NCBI RefSeq assembly: GCF_013283665.1
Contig: NZ_JABEKU010000001.1
Span: 1,116,001 to 1,180,000, forward strand
Source: Ensifer sesbaniae
GTDB lineage: Bacteria; Pseudomonadota; Alphaproteobacteria; Rhizobiales; Rhizobiaceae
Reading direction: 5' to 3'
DNA length: 64,000 bases
Of this stretch, positions 17,244 through 26,109 are shown piece after piece (position 1 is the stretch's first letter; each line of letters starts with the position of its first letter). The notes beneath the pieces were generated by a model. It worked only from the letters and a program-made list of their open reading frames with translations. It was not told where the DNA came from and searched no databases. The position numbers and the translations under genes are program-made.

Positions 17244-17849
17244 TTATTGACGGCGAAAGCCGCGCGCGTCAATTGCCGCGGCAATCGTATCGGCATCCTT
17301 AAGCGTCAGGATGATGAGCGGGCCGATGATCGTCAACGGTCTGACGGGCAGGCCGCGGGCGCGATGGGCCTCGCGGATCGCCTCGTAGCGCGCAAAGATA
17401 TCCGGGACGAAGCGCAGCACGAGCCCCAGCGCCAGGCTGACATCCGCCGCCCGCACCAAGCCCAGCCTTTCGAGCGGCGTCAGCAGGATGGTGACTTCGT
17501 CCATGAAGGCGCTGATCGTCGTCGTTGCCGTGACTGTGGCGGCGAACAGCACCAGCGCCATCAGGCGCAATGTCAAAGCCGCGACCTCGGCAACCGGCAG
17601 GAGAAAGAGGTTGACGGCAGCCAGGAAGAAGATCGTCAGGAAGACGAAGCCGACACGTTTGAACGCCTCCCTCGGCGAGAGCCCGACGGACAGATAGAGG
17701 CCGGTGGCAATGACGAAGGCGATTGCCTGAAGCGCGAGCGACGAGCTGAGGAAAAGCACGATGCTCAGCATCAGGAGCGCAATGAGCTTCAATCTCACCG
17801 GCAGGCGGTGCAGCAGGCTATCGCCCTCGATGTGCAGGCTCGTCAGCAT
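17244..17849 (-). CDS. bioN: Biotin ECF transporter transmembrane component BioN (EcfT)
   Basis: Membrane coupling subunit of 201 residues with four to five hydrophobic segments. The two coupling-helix motifs typical of EcfT proteins are present as AHRARGL and DARGFRR near the C-terminus; they contact the ATPase. The start overlaps the 3' end of bioM by 7 bases. It links BioY to the BioM ATPase. Confidence 0.94.
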   Translation of the reverse strand: MLTSLHIEGDSLLHRLPVRLKLIALLMLSIVLFLSSSLALQAIAFVIATGLYLSVGLSPREAFKRVGFVFLTIFFLAAVNLFLLPVAEVAALTLRLMALVLFAATVTATTTISAFMDEVTILLTPLERLGLVRAADVSLALGLVLRFVPDIFARYEAIREAHRARGLPVRPLTIIGPLIILTLKDADTIAAAIDARGFRRQ

Positions 17850-18523
17850 CCGGCGATCTCGTGGTAGTGGCGGATCGTCTCGTGTGGGTTGCCTTCGGCG
17901 GCAAGCCGACCCTCGTGGAAGAGCAGCAGCCGGTCAACGTTCTCGACGAGCGCGAGATCGTGGGTGATCACCACCGTATCCTCCGGCAATTCATCGATTG
18001 CGGCGGCCACCCGGCGCCGGTTCCTGAGGTCGAGCTGGTTCGTCGGCTCGTCGAGGATGAGGATCTTCGGGTCGGTGACGACGACGCTCGCCATGGCGAC
18101 GAGCTGGGTCTCGCCACCCGAAAGCTCATGCACCCGCCGGCGCGCCAGATGTTCGATGCCGAAGCGCGACAACGCACCTTGCATGCGGCGATCGATTTCC
18201 TCGCGCGAAAGGCCGCGGTTCTTCAAGCCGAAGGCAATGTCCTCGGCAACGATGGGCATGATGAGCTGGTGCTGCGGGTTCTGGAAGATGAAGCCGGCTT
18301 CGGAAAGCACGGCGCGATCGTCCTCGACCGTATTCAGCCCGTTGACTGTCACTCGGCCCGCGGAAGGCTTGACCAGGCCATTGATCAGCCGGGCGAACGT
18401 GGTCTTGCCGGAACCGTTGAGGCCGATGATGCCGACGCGTCTCTCGCCGAGCGTGAGGGTCAGGGGGTGCAACGCTACCCGCTCGCCGAAGCGGACCGCG
18501 CAATCGGTAAAGCGGATGTCCAT
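17843..18523 (-). CDS. bioM: Biotin ECF transporter ATP-binding protein BioM (EcfA)
   Basis: ABC ATPase of 226 residues that energises the biotin importer. Walker A is GLNGSGKTT (about residues 34-42), the Q-loop FIFQNPQHQL, the signature HELSGGETQ, Walker B ILILDEPT and the H-loop VVITHDL. It is first in the run bioM-bioN-bioY-ligase-thiolase, all overlapping or within 37 bases of each other. The 132-base gap to the divergent ycaQ-like gene must hold the operon promoter. Confidence 0.94.
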   Translation of the reverse strand: MDIRFTDCAVRFGERVALHPLTLTLGERRVGIIGLNGSGKTTFARLINGLVKPSAGRVTVNGLNTVEDDRAVLSEAGFIFQNPQHQLIMPIVAEDIAFGLKNRGLSREEIDRRMQGALSRFGIEHLARRRVHELSGGETQLVAMASVVVTDPKILILDEPTNQLDLRNRRRVAAAIDELPEDTVVITHDLALVENVDRLLLFHEGRLAAEGNPHETIRHYHEIAGC

Positions 18524-18655
18524 TCCGTCCTCGCTGTCTTCGGCTCGCGCCGTTTTCGGGTTGCTCTATAGGCCAAGTCCGACAACAAGGGCAATGCGCG
18601 TGATCTGCCTGGTACCGCGTTTGAATTATGGGAATAAAAGCCTATTCTTGTCGCC

Positions 18656-19852
18656 ATGACGATTCGCCTTTCCAACAGCGACGCCCGTCGCATCTTCCTC
18701 GCCAAGCAGGGCCTTTCCGGTGCGCCGAACCGTGCACTCGGCAAGGAAGGACTGCTCAAACTCATCCACGACATCGGTTTCGTGCAGGTGGACAGCATCG
18801 CCACGGTCGAGCGCGCCCATCATCAGATCCTGTTTGCCCGCAACCAGACCTATCGGCGCGAGCATCTGACCGCGCTTCTGGAAGACGACCGCGATCTGTT
18901 CGAACACTGGACCCACGACGCCTCGATCATTCCGAGCAGCTTCTTCCGCTATTGGAAGCATCGCTTCAAATGGGAGGGCGAGACGATTGTCGAGCGCTGG
19001 CGGAAATGGCGCGGCGAAGGCTTCGAAAAGGGCTGCGACGAGACCTATCAGCGCATCGCCGAGGGCGGACCGGTGCTCGCCCGCGACCTCAAGGAAGCCG
19101 AACACGAATCCGGTGGCTGGTGGAACTGGCATCCCTCGAAGACGGCGCTCGAAGTGCTCTGGCGCACGGGCAAGCTGGCGATCGCAAGGCGCGAGAACTT
19201 CCAGAAGGTCTATGATCTGACCGAGCGGGTGATCCCGCCGCATCATCAGGATGGCGACGTCAGCCACCAAGAATTCATCGACTGGGCTTGCCGCAGCGCG
19301 CTCGAGCGTCTGGGCTTTGCGACCCATGGCGAGATCGCTGCCTTCTGGGATCTGGTGTCTCCTGATGAAGCCAAGGCCTGGGTTGCCGAGCATCGCGACG
19401 AGCTCGATGAAGTTTCGATCGAGGCGATCGATGGTGGGCGCCCGCGCGCCGCTTTTGCCTTCGCCGGTTTTCCGGACACGCTGGGTGATATTCCCGAACC
19501 GCCAGGCCGTGTCCGGGTGCTCAGCCCCTTCGACCCGCTGCTGCGCGACCGCAACCGCACGGAGCGCCTGTTCGGCTTCTTCTATCGCATCGAGATCTTC
19601 GTGCCCGAAGCCAAGCGCGAATATGGCTACTACGTCTTTCCCTTGATCGAAGGCGATCGGATGATCGGCCGCATCGACATGAAGGCGGACCGCAAGCGCG
19701 GCAGCCTCGACGTCCGCAAGCTCTGGCTCGAGAAGGGCGTCCGGGCGTCGGCGGGCCGCCTGGAACGCATCGATGCGGAGCTCGACCGTGTAGCCCGTTT
19801 TGCAGGCGTCGATCGAGTCGAGCGCCTCGAAGGCTGGAACGCGTCACTTTAG
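18656..19852 (+). CDS. YcaQ-family DNA glycosylase-like winged-helix protein
   Basis: Protein of 398 residues of the HTH_42/DUF1006 family, which includes E. coli YcaQ and Streptomyces AlkZ, glycosylases that unhook interstrand DNA crosslinks. The N-terminal RLSNSDARRIFLAKQGL and the QVDSI motif (about residues 43-47), corresponding to the family's catalytic Gln-x-Asp/Glu, are present. So are FEHWTHDASIIP and the C-terminal LSPFDPLLRDRNRTERLF. It is divergent from bioM and stands alone. Activity on crosslinks is inferred from family membership. Confidence 0.9.
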   Translation: MTIRLSNSDARRIFLAKQGLSGAPNRALGKEGLLKLIHDIGFVQVDSIATVERAHHQILFARNQTYRREHLTALLEDDRDLFEHWTHDASIIPSSFFRYWKHRFKWEGETIVERWRKWRGEGFEKGCDETYQRIAEGGPVLARDLKEAEHESGGWWNWHPSKTALEVLWRTGKLAIARRENFQKVYDLTERVIPPHHQDGDVSHQEFIDWACRSALERLGFATHGEIAAFWDLVSPDEAKAWVAEHRDELDEVSIEAIDGGRPRAAFAFAGFPDTLGDIPEPPGRVRVLSPFDPLLRDRNRTERLFGFFYRIEIFVPEAKREYGYYVFPLIEGDRMIGRIDMKADRKRGSLDVRKLWLEKGVRASAGRLERIDAELDRVARFAGVDRVERLEGWNASL

Positions 19853-19913
19853 ATCATGATGATTTTTTGGTCGCACCGACCAGCAAGTCATCGAGATCGT
19901 CTCTCATCGGTCA

Positions 19914-19960
19914 GAGCGGGATGCGAGCGGACAACCGCACACACTTTTCCTCATCCCGTC
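19914..19960. repeat. Palindromic repeat family B, copy 2
   Basis: GCGGGATG and CATCCCG arms surround a smaller GCGG/CCGC hairpin and the sequence CACACTTTTCCT. The same layout occurs at 60211-60262 and in degenerate form at 62874-62919. It lies between the ycaQ-like gene and tldD. Confidence 0.6.
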
Positions 19961-20041
19961 CTAAGTGAGATTTTCCTTGGCTTGAACCCGCGGCCTTCCT
20001 AAATGGAGGCCATAGATATCTTGATGCGGGAGCGCGCCACC

Positions 20042-21457
20042 ATGAACACCGATCTGATGAGCCTCTTCGATGCCGACGAGGCAACGATCCGCAAGGTTCT
20101 CTCGGAGACGCTCGCCGCTGCCGACGACGGCGAACTGTTCCTCGAGCATGCCCAGGCCGAGGTGCTGTCCTTCGACAATGGTCGCCTCAAGGGCGGCAGC
20201 TTCAATACCGACCAGGGCTTCGGCCTGCGCGCCGTCGCCGGCGAGGCGGTCGGCTATGCCCATGCCGGCGAGCTTACCCTGTCTGCCCTCCGTCGAGCCT
20301 CCGACGCGGTGGCGCAGGTAACGCGCGGTTACGCCGGCTCCTATGCCGCAGCGCCGCAGCGTACCAACAAGAAGCTCTATGGCGACGAAAACCCGATCGG
20401 CGAGCCGAGCTTCGAGGCGAAGGTTGCGCTCCTGCAGGAGATCGACGCCTATCTGCGCGCCAAGGATCCGAAGGTTCGCCAGGTCACCGCCTCGATCGCG
20501 GCAAGCTGGCAGGTCGTCGATATCCTCCGGGCCGACGGCCACCGCGTCCACGACATCCGGCCGATGACGCGCATCAACATTTCCGTCGTCGCCGGCGACG
20601 GCGACCGGCAGGAGAGCGGCTCTTTCGGCACCGGCGGACGCCGCGGCTTCGGCGATTTCGTCACCGAGGAAAACTGGAAGACGGGCGCCGACGAGGCGCT
20701 GCGCCAGGCCCTGGTCAATCTCGAAGCGATCGATGCGCCGGCCGGCACCATGGACGTGGTGCTGGCATCCGGCTGGCCGGGCGTCATGCTGCACGAAGCG
20801 GTCGGCCATGGCCTCGAAGGTGATTTCAACCGCAAGAAGACCTCGGCCTTTGCCGGCCTTATGGGTGAACAGGTCGCGGCCAAGGGCGTGACCGTCGTCG
20901 ACGACGGGACCATAGAGGCGCGTCGTGGCTCCATTTCCATCGACGACGAAGGTACGCCGTCCGGCTACAACGTGCTGATCGAGGACGGCAGGCTCGTCGG
21001 CTATATGCAGGATCGCCAAAACGCCCGGCTGATGGGCATGCAGCCCACCGGCAACGGCCGCCGCCAGGGCTACGCCCATGTGCCGATGCCGCGCATGACC
21101 AACACCTACATGCTCTCCGGCGACCGGACGCCCGAGGAAATCATCGCCTCGGTCAAGAAGGGCATCTATGCTGTCTCCTTCGGCGGCGGCCAGGTGGACA
21201 TCACCTCCGGCAAGTTCGTCTTCGGCTGCACCGAGGCCTATCTGATCGAGAACGGCAAGATCGGCGCGCCGGTGAAAGGCGCCATGCTGATCGGCAATGG
21301 CCCGGACGCGATGAAGCGGGTGACGATGGTCGGCAACGATACCAAGCTCGACACCGGCATCGGCAATTGCGGCAAGGCCGGCCAATGGGTGCCCGTCGGT
21401 GTCGGCCAGCCGCATCTGCGCATGGACCAGATCACCGTCGGCGGCACGCAGGCGTAA
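20042..21457 (+). CDS. tldD: Metalloprotease TldD
   Basis: Protein of 471 residues of the TldD/PmbA family, whose TldD-TldE heterodimer is a zinc protease that degrades unfolded peptides and processes microcin and CcdA substrates in E. coli. The zinc motif is LHEAVGHGLEGD (HExxxH, about residue 250); further family blocks are RRGSISIDDEGTPS and GNCGKAGQWVPVGVGQP. The ATG at 20042 is preferred to one 39 bases upstream because GGGAG precedes it and the length matches. The partner tldE/pmbA is not in the window. A GNAT gene follows after 40 bases. Confidence 0.95.
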   Translation: MNTDLMSLFDADEATIRKVLSETLAAADDGELFLEHAQAEVLSFDNGRLKGGSFNTDQGFGLRAVAGEAVGYAHAGELTLSALRRASDAVAQVTRGYAGSYAAAPQRTNKKLYGDENPIGEPSFEAKVALLQEIDAYLRAKDPKVRQVTASIAASWQVVDILRADGHRVHDIRPMTRINISVVAGDGDRQESGSFGTGGRRGFGDFVTEENWKTGADEALRQALVNLEAIDAPAGTMDVVLASGWPGVMLHEAVGHGLEGDFNRKKTSAFAGLMGEQVAAKGVTVVDDGTIEARRGSISIDDEGTPSGYNVLIEDGRLVGYMQDRQNARLMGMQPTGNGRRQGYAHVPMPRMTNTYMLSGDRTPEEIIASVKKGIYAVSFGGGQVDITSGKFVFGCTEAYLIENGKIGAPVKGAMLIGNGPDAMKRVTMVGNDTKLDTGIGNCGKAGQWVPVGVGQPHLRMDQITVGGTQA

Positions 21458-21497
21458 TGATCTTCGTTGTCGCGGACCGAGGGGAAAGGACGGGCCC

Positions 21498-21992
21498 ATG
21501 CACAAGATCGCGGTTAGACCTTTTGAGCCATCGGACGTTGATGCGGTCATCGGCGTCATTCTGCCGATTCAGCGCGAAGAGTTCGGGATCGTGATCACGG
21601 CTGACGAACAGCCGGATTTGCACGTTATCCCGGACTTCTATCAGACCGGCCGTGGCGGCTTCTGGGTGGCGACTGCCGACGACAGGATTGTCGGCACGGT
21701 GGGTCTCAAGGATATTGGCGCCGGTAATGCGGCCTTGCGCAAGATGTTCGTCGCCGCAGAGTTTCGCGGCCGCGAGTTTGGCGTCGCGCCGCTGTTGCTC
21801 GAAACGCTCCTCCGGCATGCCGCAGACGCCGGCATCTCCGCCGTCTTCCTCGGAACGACCGACAAGTTCCTGGCCGCGCATCGTTTTTACGAGAAGAACG
21901 GCTTTACCGAGATCAACCGCAATGCGTTGCCAAGAACGTTTCCGCTGATGGCGGTCGACAGCAAGTTCTACGTCCGCCGCCTCGGCGCATAA
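21498..21992 (+). CDS. GNAT family N-acetyltransferase
   Basis: Acetyl-CoA-dependent acyltransferase fold of 164 residues. The acetyl-CoA-binding motif A region reads RKMFVAAEFRGREFGVAPLLLETLL, and the C-terminal FYEKNGFTEI is typical. The ATG at 21498 is preceded by GGGGAAAGGA. It follows tldD by 40 bases and may be co-transcribed. The acceptor is unknown. Confidence 0.85.
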   Translation: MHKIAVRPFEPSDVDAVIGVILPIQREEFGIVITADEQPDLHVIPDFYQTGRGGFWVATADDRIVGTVGLKDIGAGNAALRKMFVAAEFRGREFGVAPLLLETLLRHAADAGISAVFLGTTDKFLAAHRFYEKNGFTEINRNALPRTFPLMAVDSKFYVRRLGA

Positions 21993-22005
21993 CCTTTGTT
22001 GCCGC

Positions 22006-23280
22006 TCAGCCGCGTGACGGCAGCATCATGCAGTCGTAGGAGCGCTGCTTGAGCGCATCGCAGGCGGCCGCTGCCGCGTCCCGACTCGAAAAGCCGACGA
22101 AGCGGGCGCGGTAGACCGCATTGGCGCCCTTGCCGACAGCTTCGGTATAGGGCGTGGCTCCTGCGAGCGGAGCGCCCGCTTCGGAGCGCGCCTGGGCAAG
22201 CAGCATGCGCGCCGCCTCGGCCGACGGTGCAGCTGAAATCTGGATCTGCCAGCCGCCGGATACGGGCGTCGCCGCGGTATTTTCGATCTCGGCGACCTCG
22301 GTCGGCCGTTCCGCGGGGATCGCCGTCGCGGATGTCGCTGCGATGAGCGCCGCAACGGAATCCTGCTTGGCGCGCTGTGGCGCGGCGTAGGGCATCGGCG
22401 CTTCGGCTGTCGCTACGGATGCCACGTCCACCGCACTTTCGACCGGCTTGCCACCGCGCGCCGATGCCACGAGCTGCCGCCCGCCCTTTGCCGCCTTGCC
22501 GACATGGCGATCGAGAAGCGCGGCCATCTTGGCATCGCGGCTGCGCGCCGTTCTGCCGCCGAGCACGACGCCGACCACCCGGCGATTGCCGTCCTTGACG
22601 GCGCTGACGATGTTGAAGCCGGAAGCGTTGGTATAGCCGGTCTTGATGCCGTCCATGCCCTCGTAGCGATACATCAGGTTGTTGTGGCCGCGAAGCTTGC
22701 GGCCGTGGAAACGGAAGCTCTCGGTTGCAAAGAGCCGGTACTCTTTGGGAAAGTCGCGCATCAGCGCGACGGCCAGCGTCGACATTTCCCGTGCCGTCGT
22801 CACCTGCTTGCTCGCCGGCAAGCCCGAGGCGTTGACAAAGACCGTCTTGCTCATGCCGAGCTGCCGTGCCTTGGCGGTCATCATCCGAGCGAAATTGGCT
22901 TCAGAACCTCCGAGTTTTTCCGCCATGGTCGCTGCCGCATCGTTCGCCGAGCGCACGATCATGCCGAGCACCGCCTCGCGGACCGTGATCGTCATGCCGG
23001 GCTTGAGGCCGAGGCGCGTCGGCGGTTTGGCCGCCGCCGCCTTCGAGACCTTGATCTTGCTGTCCCAGGAGAGTTCTCCACGCTTGAGCGCCTCGAAGGC
23101 CAAGTAGACCGTCATCATCTTGGTCAGCGAAGCGGGGTGGTTGAGGACGTCAGGATTTTCTGCCGAGAGAACCTTGCCCGTGCGCGCGTCGAGCACCAGC
23201 GACGCACTCCCGGCGATCGCCGTTGCCGACCCAAGCGCGAATGCGAAGGTCGCCAACAGGAGGCAGCGCAAAGTTTTCAT
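22006..23280 (-). CDS. D-alanyl-D-alanine carboxypeptidase (peptidase S11) with SPOR domain
   Basis: Secreted penicillin-binding protein of 424 residues that trims the terminal D-Ala of peptidoglycan stem peptides. A signal peptide (about 1-24, ending near ATAIA) leads to the transpeptidase domain with SLTK (serine nucleophile), SAN and KTG motifs. A linker rich in Ala and Pro then leads to a C-terminal SPOR domain (about 345-424, starting near GGWQIQISA), which binds denuded glycan at septa. The ATG at 23280 is used because the upstream 11 codons do not fit a signal peptide. It is divergent from the polysaccharide deacetylase gene. Confidence 0.94.
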   Translation of the reverse strand: MKTLRCLLLATFAFALGSATAIAGSASLVLDARTGKVLSAENPDVLNHPASLTKMMTVYLAFEALKRGELSWDSKIKVSKAAAAKPPTRLGLKPGMTITVREAVLGMIVRSANDAAATMAEKLGGSEANFARMMTAKARQLGMSKTVFVNASGLPASKQVTTAREMSTLAVALMRDFPKEYRLFATESFRFHGRKLRGHNNLMYRYEGMDGIKTGYTNASGFNIVSAVKDGNRRVVGVVLGGRTARSRDAKMAALLDRHVGKAAKGGRQLVASARGGKPVESAVDVASVATAEAPMPYAAPQRAKQDSVAALIAATSATAIPAERPTEVAEIENTAATPVSGGWQIQISAAPSAEAARMLLAQARSEAGAPLAGATPYTEAVGKGANAVYRARFVGFSSRDAAAAACDALKQRSYDCMMLPSRG

Positions 23281-23438
23281 GTCGATCCCCGTCGAAAGAG
23301 CGCCGTTAGTCACGGGCGCGATGCTGTTTCGTTTTGTGACAAGATCCGTGTCTTTGCTGCAACTTTAGGGCGGACTGGGACAGTCCTAGCCCGTTTTCGA
23401 GTCTGTGGTAAATGGGCGATAAATGTCTTCTCATTCAA

Positions 23439-23468
23439 CAAGGTTTAACGCCCTCGTCGTTAACCTTG
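23439..23468. promoter_or_regulatory. Inverted repeat in the carboxypeptidase/deacetylase divergent promoter region
   Basis: CAAGGTTTAAC and GTTAACCTTG face each other across 9 bases, with one bulged T in the left arm. The site is 40 bases before the polysaccharide deacetylase start and is a candidate operator for it. The two TTAA cores are 11 bases apart, not 7, so it is not a standard CtrA site. Confidence 0.35.
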
Positions 23469-23508
23469 AGCCCGCAGAGCACGACGCTCTGGCGCCGCAC
23501 GAGGGAAC

Positions 23509-24570
23509 ATGGGGCCGACCACCAAGAACACGATCAGGACGATTGTTCGCCGTGCCGCGATTGCCGGCGGGCTGGAGGTCGCCGGCGGGCTGAGCCGCGC
23601 CGGGCTGATGGCTGGCGCGCGCGGGCAGGGCGCCATCTTCACGCTGCACCATGTCCGGCCAAAGCTCGCGCGTGCCTTCGATCCCAACGGTCATCTGGAA
23701 GTCACCCCGGAATTCCTCGACGCGACACTGACGACGCTGAAGCGCGACGGCAATCGTTTCGTCACGCTCGAACAGTTGCCCGATGCGCTGGCCGCGGGGA
23801 GCGGGCCGATCGCCTGTTTCACGCTCGATGACGGCTACCGCAACAATCTCGAGCATGCACTGCCCGTGTTCGAGCGCCATCAGGCGCCCTTCACAGTCTT
23901 CGTCACCGGCGGCTTCATCGACCGTACCCATACGCTCTGGTGGGAAACGCTTGCCGACGTGCTCGCGGTGAGCGAGACGCTGCGCTTCGACTTCGGCTCA
24001 GGAATGGAGGCGCTTGAGGCCCGTACGACGGCGGAGAAACAGGCGGTCTTCGGCCGCATCGCAGCCTACATCCATAGCCATGACGAGGCGAAGGCGATTG
24101 CGTCGCTGGATGCCGCCGCGCTCGAGCGCGGCATCGATCCGAAGGCAATAACCGACCGGCTGACCTTGGATGAGACGGGGCTGCGGCGGCTGATCGAAAG
24201 CCCGCTGGCAAGCCTCGGTGCCCACACGATCAGCCACCGGTCGGTCGCCCGTCTCTCCGACGCCGAGGCAAGGCGGGAAATTGGCGAGTCCGCACAACGC
24301 ATCGAGGCCATTACCGGCCGCCGGCCCCTAACCTTTGCTTATCCCTATGGCGACGCACCGGCGGTCTCGCCGCGCGATCATCGGATCGTCGCCGATCTCG
24401 GTTTCACTCTCGCGGTCACGACCCAACCCGGTACGCTGGTCGCACGAGCCCACCCCCGGCCTCATGCGCTGCCACGTATTTCGCTGAATGGTCATTTCCA
24501 GCGGGCCCGTTACGTCTCGGCACTGGCCTCAGGCATTCCCTTTCGCCTACAGCGCCGCACGTCTTATTAG
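23509..24570 (+). CDS. Polysaccharide deacetylase family protein
   Basis: NodB-homology carbohydrate esterase of 353 residues, expected to remove acetyl groups from a polysaccharide or peptidoglycan. The catalytic FTLDDGYRNN (about residue 106) and the metal-binding SLGAHTISHRSV (His-x3-His) are present, with FAYPYGDA as the later motif. No clear signal peptide is seen. The last seven codons (LQRRTSY) and the TAG stop lie within a RIME1-like repeat beginning at 24547, so the C-terminus appears to have been set by insertion of the repeat. Confidence 0.9.
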   Translation: MGPTTKNTIRTIVRRAAIAGGLEVAGGLSRAGLMAGARGQGAIFTLHHVRPKLARAFDPNGHLEVTPEFLDATLTTLKRDGNRFVTLEQLPDALAAGSGPIACFTLDDGYRNNLEHALPVFERHQAPFTVFVTGGFIDRTHTLWWETLADVLAVSETLRFDFGSGMEALEARTTAEKQAVFGRIAAYIHSHDEAKAIASLDAAALERGIDPKAITDRLTLDETGLRRLIESPLASLGAHTISHRSVARLSDAEARREIGESAQRIEAITGRRPLTFAYPYGDAPAVSPRDHRIVADLGFTLAVTTQPGTLVARAHPRPHALPRISLNGHFQRARYVSALASGIPFRLQRRTSY

Positions 24571-24652
24571 ACGTGCAAAGAGCGCTGTAGCGCTTTGAAT
24601 TGCTGCATGTTTTTGTCCTTCAATCGGCTACGATCAGAGGAAACATGCAGTA
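24547..24652 (+). repeat. RIME1-like double-hairpin repeat, copy 2
   Basis: CTACAGCGC and GCGCTGTAG arms form the first hairpin (with an ACGTCT/AGACGT inner stem). CTGCATGTTT and AAACATGCAG form the second, whose inner part has diverged. It starts inside the 3' end of the polysaccharide deacetylase frame and provides its stop codon. Confidence 0.8.
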
Positions 24653-24675
24653 ACGGGCGCCTGAACGGCGGCCAA

Positions 24676-25296
24676 TCACGGATACATCCGTACCTTTTCC
24701 CAGCCGCCCTCGGGTGCTGCCCGGCGGAACTCCAGCCGGTCATGCAGCCGGAACGGACGATCGTGCCAGAATTCGATCGAAGTCGGGCGGATACGGAAAC
24801 CGGACCAGTAGCTCGGGCGCGGAATTTCGCCGAGCGCGTAGCGGGCGGTGTATTCGGCTACGGCCTTTTCCAGCGCGAAGCGGCTTTCAAGCGGGCGTGA
24901 CTGTTTCGATGCCCAGGCGCCGATGCGGCTGCCGCGCGGCCGGCTCTTGAAATATTCATCCGCCTCTTCGTCGGTCACGATCTCGACCGGACCGCGCACG
25001 CGCACCTGCCGCCTCAGGGACTTCCAGTGAAAGCACATGGCCGCCTTGCGGGCGCCAAGGATTTCCTGGCCCTTCTGGCTCTCGAAATTCGTGTAGAAAA
25101 CGAAGCCGCGCTCGTCGAAGCCCTTCAGCAGGACCATGCGGACATTCGGCAATCCGTCGCTGTCGACGGTGGCGAGAGCGACCGCATTCGGGTCGTTGAT
25201 TTCGCTGCCTTCCGCGTCCTTCAGCCATGTGCCAAACAGGGAAAAGGGTTCATTTGATTCGGTGAAGTCACCGCTTGTTAACTCATTCGCCGCCAT
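24676..25296 (-). CDS. pdxH: Pyridoxamine 5'-phosphate oxidase
   Basis: FMN-dependent enzyme of 206 residues that oxidises pyridoxamine or pyridoxine 5'-phosphate to pyridoxal 5'-phosphate. Family motifs are [22 protein letters not shown] (in part), [21 protein letters not shown] and the C-terminal [10 protein letters not shown] with the conserved histidine. The ATG at 25296 gives the normal length; the frame stays open a further 70 codons upstream, but that stretch overlaps the divergent lipoprotein gene and has no family similarity. Confidence 0.95.
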   Translation of the reverse strand: MAANELTSGDFTESNEPFSLFGTWLKDAEGSEINDPNAVALATVDSDGLPNVRMVLLKGFDERGFVFYTNFESQKGQEILGARKAAMCFHWKSLRRQVRVRGPVEIVTDEEADEYFKSRPRGSRIGAWASKQSRPLESRFALEKAVAEYTARYALGEIPRPSYWSGFRIRPTSIEFWHDRPFRLHDRLEFRRAAPEGGWEKVRMYP

Positions 25297-25436
25297 ATTG
25301 CGTTCCAATGCCGTGATGTCTGGCGCGGAAATGCTTCGGGATGAGCCCGACCTGTATTTCCGCATCGAAAATGTCGGAGCCTGTATGTTGACCTTGTCGA
25401 GAAACGTGCGGCTCCAGCGAGTCTGACAGGATTGCC

Positions 25437-25889
25437 GTGCAAGACATAGCAAAGTGGATCGACGCCAAGAAGGGGTATTCCTTCGCCTTGCTGCGTAGCG
25501 CGGCAATTTGCCTGCCGGTCCTGGCGCTGTCCGGCTGCATGGGCGCGGGGCTCGATCTCTTCGGCAGCAGCGTCGACCGCACGGTCTCCACCGGTACCGT
25601 TCCCGTTGCCAAGACCTCCGATGGCCTCTCCGATGCCGTGATGGTTCGCAATGCCGTGACCTCGGCGGAACTGGGCGGCGGCATGATCAACCCGATCCCC
25701 TGGGCCAATGCGACTTCGGGCAGTGCCGGTGTCATCAGCAGCATTCAGGAAGACCGCGCGAGCGGCATGCTCTGCCGCCGCTTCACCACGACGCGCCATT
25801 CCTATGAGGGTATCGCAAAGTTCGACGGCAGCACGTGCCAGGGCGGCGATGGCGCCTGGTATCTGACGAGCTTCGGCCCGCGCGACTGA
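25437..25889 (+). CDS. RT0821/Lpp0805-type surface lipoprotein
   Basis: Envelope protein of 150 residues. A GTG start at 25437 follows AGGA. The N-terminal hydrophobic stretch ends in the lipobox LSGC (cysteine about residue 35), so the mature protein should be lipid-anchored. The remainder (for example [21 protein letters not shown] and [12 protein letters not shown]) resembles the small rickettsial/rhizobial 17-kDa-antigen-like surface family. Two further cysteines (CRRF, STCQGG) may form a disulfide. It is divergent from pdxH. Function unknown. Confidence 0.82.
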   Translation: MQDIAKWIDAKKGYSFALLRSAAICLPVLALSGCMGAGLDLFGSSVDRTVSTGTVPVAKTSDGLSDAVMVRNAVTSAELGGGMINPIPWANATSGSAGVISSIQEDRASGMLCRRFTTTRHSYEGIAKFDGSTCQGGDGAWYLTSFGPRD

Positions 25890-26109
25890 GACAAAGCTCG
25901 GAAATCGGCGATTAACCACAATTCTCTAAAGGTGCGAACGATCGTCCTTGGCGCTCATTCCAGTGCCGGCGGCGCCGCTGCGGCTAACCACTATTTAGCA
26001 AGTTCTCCGGATCATCGATGCCCAGTGGACGGGCGACAACGACGCCTTCAATCGGGGCATGAGGCGGGCGTCAGGGAGAGGCCGCCGATCAGAGAAGATG
26101 GTAGAAGCC

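Noticed and set aside
18625-18637. TTAT-N4-ATAA sequence near the bioM/ycaQ divergent promoter as a BioR box
   Set aside because: The BioR consensus has two central bases, not four, and the sequence is closer to ycaQ than to bioM. No exact box was found.
23444-23463. TTAA-N11-TTAA as a CtrA site before the polysaccharide deacetylase
   Set aside because: The spacing should be 7 bases. It is better described as part of a longer inverted repeat.
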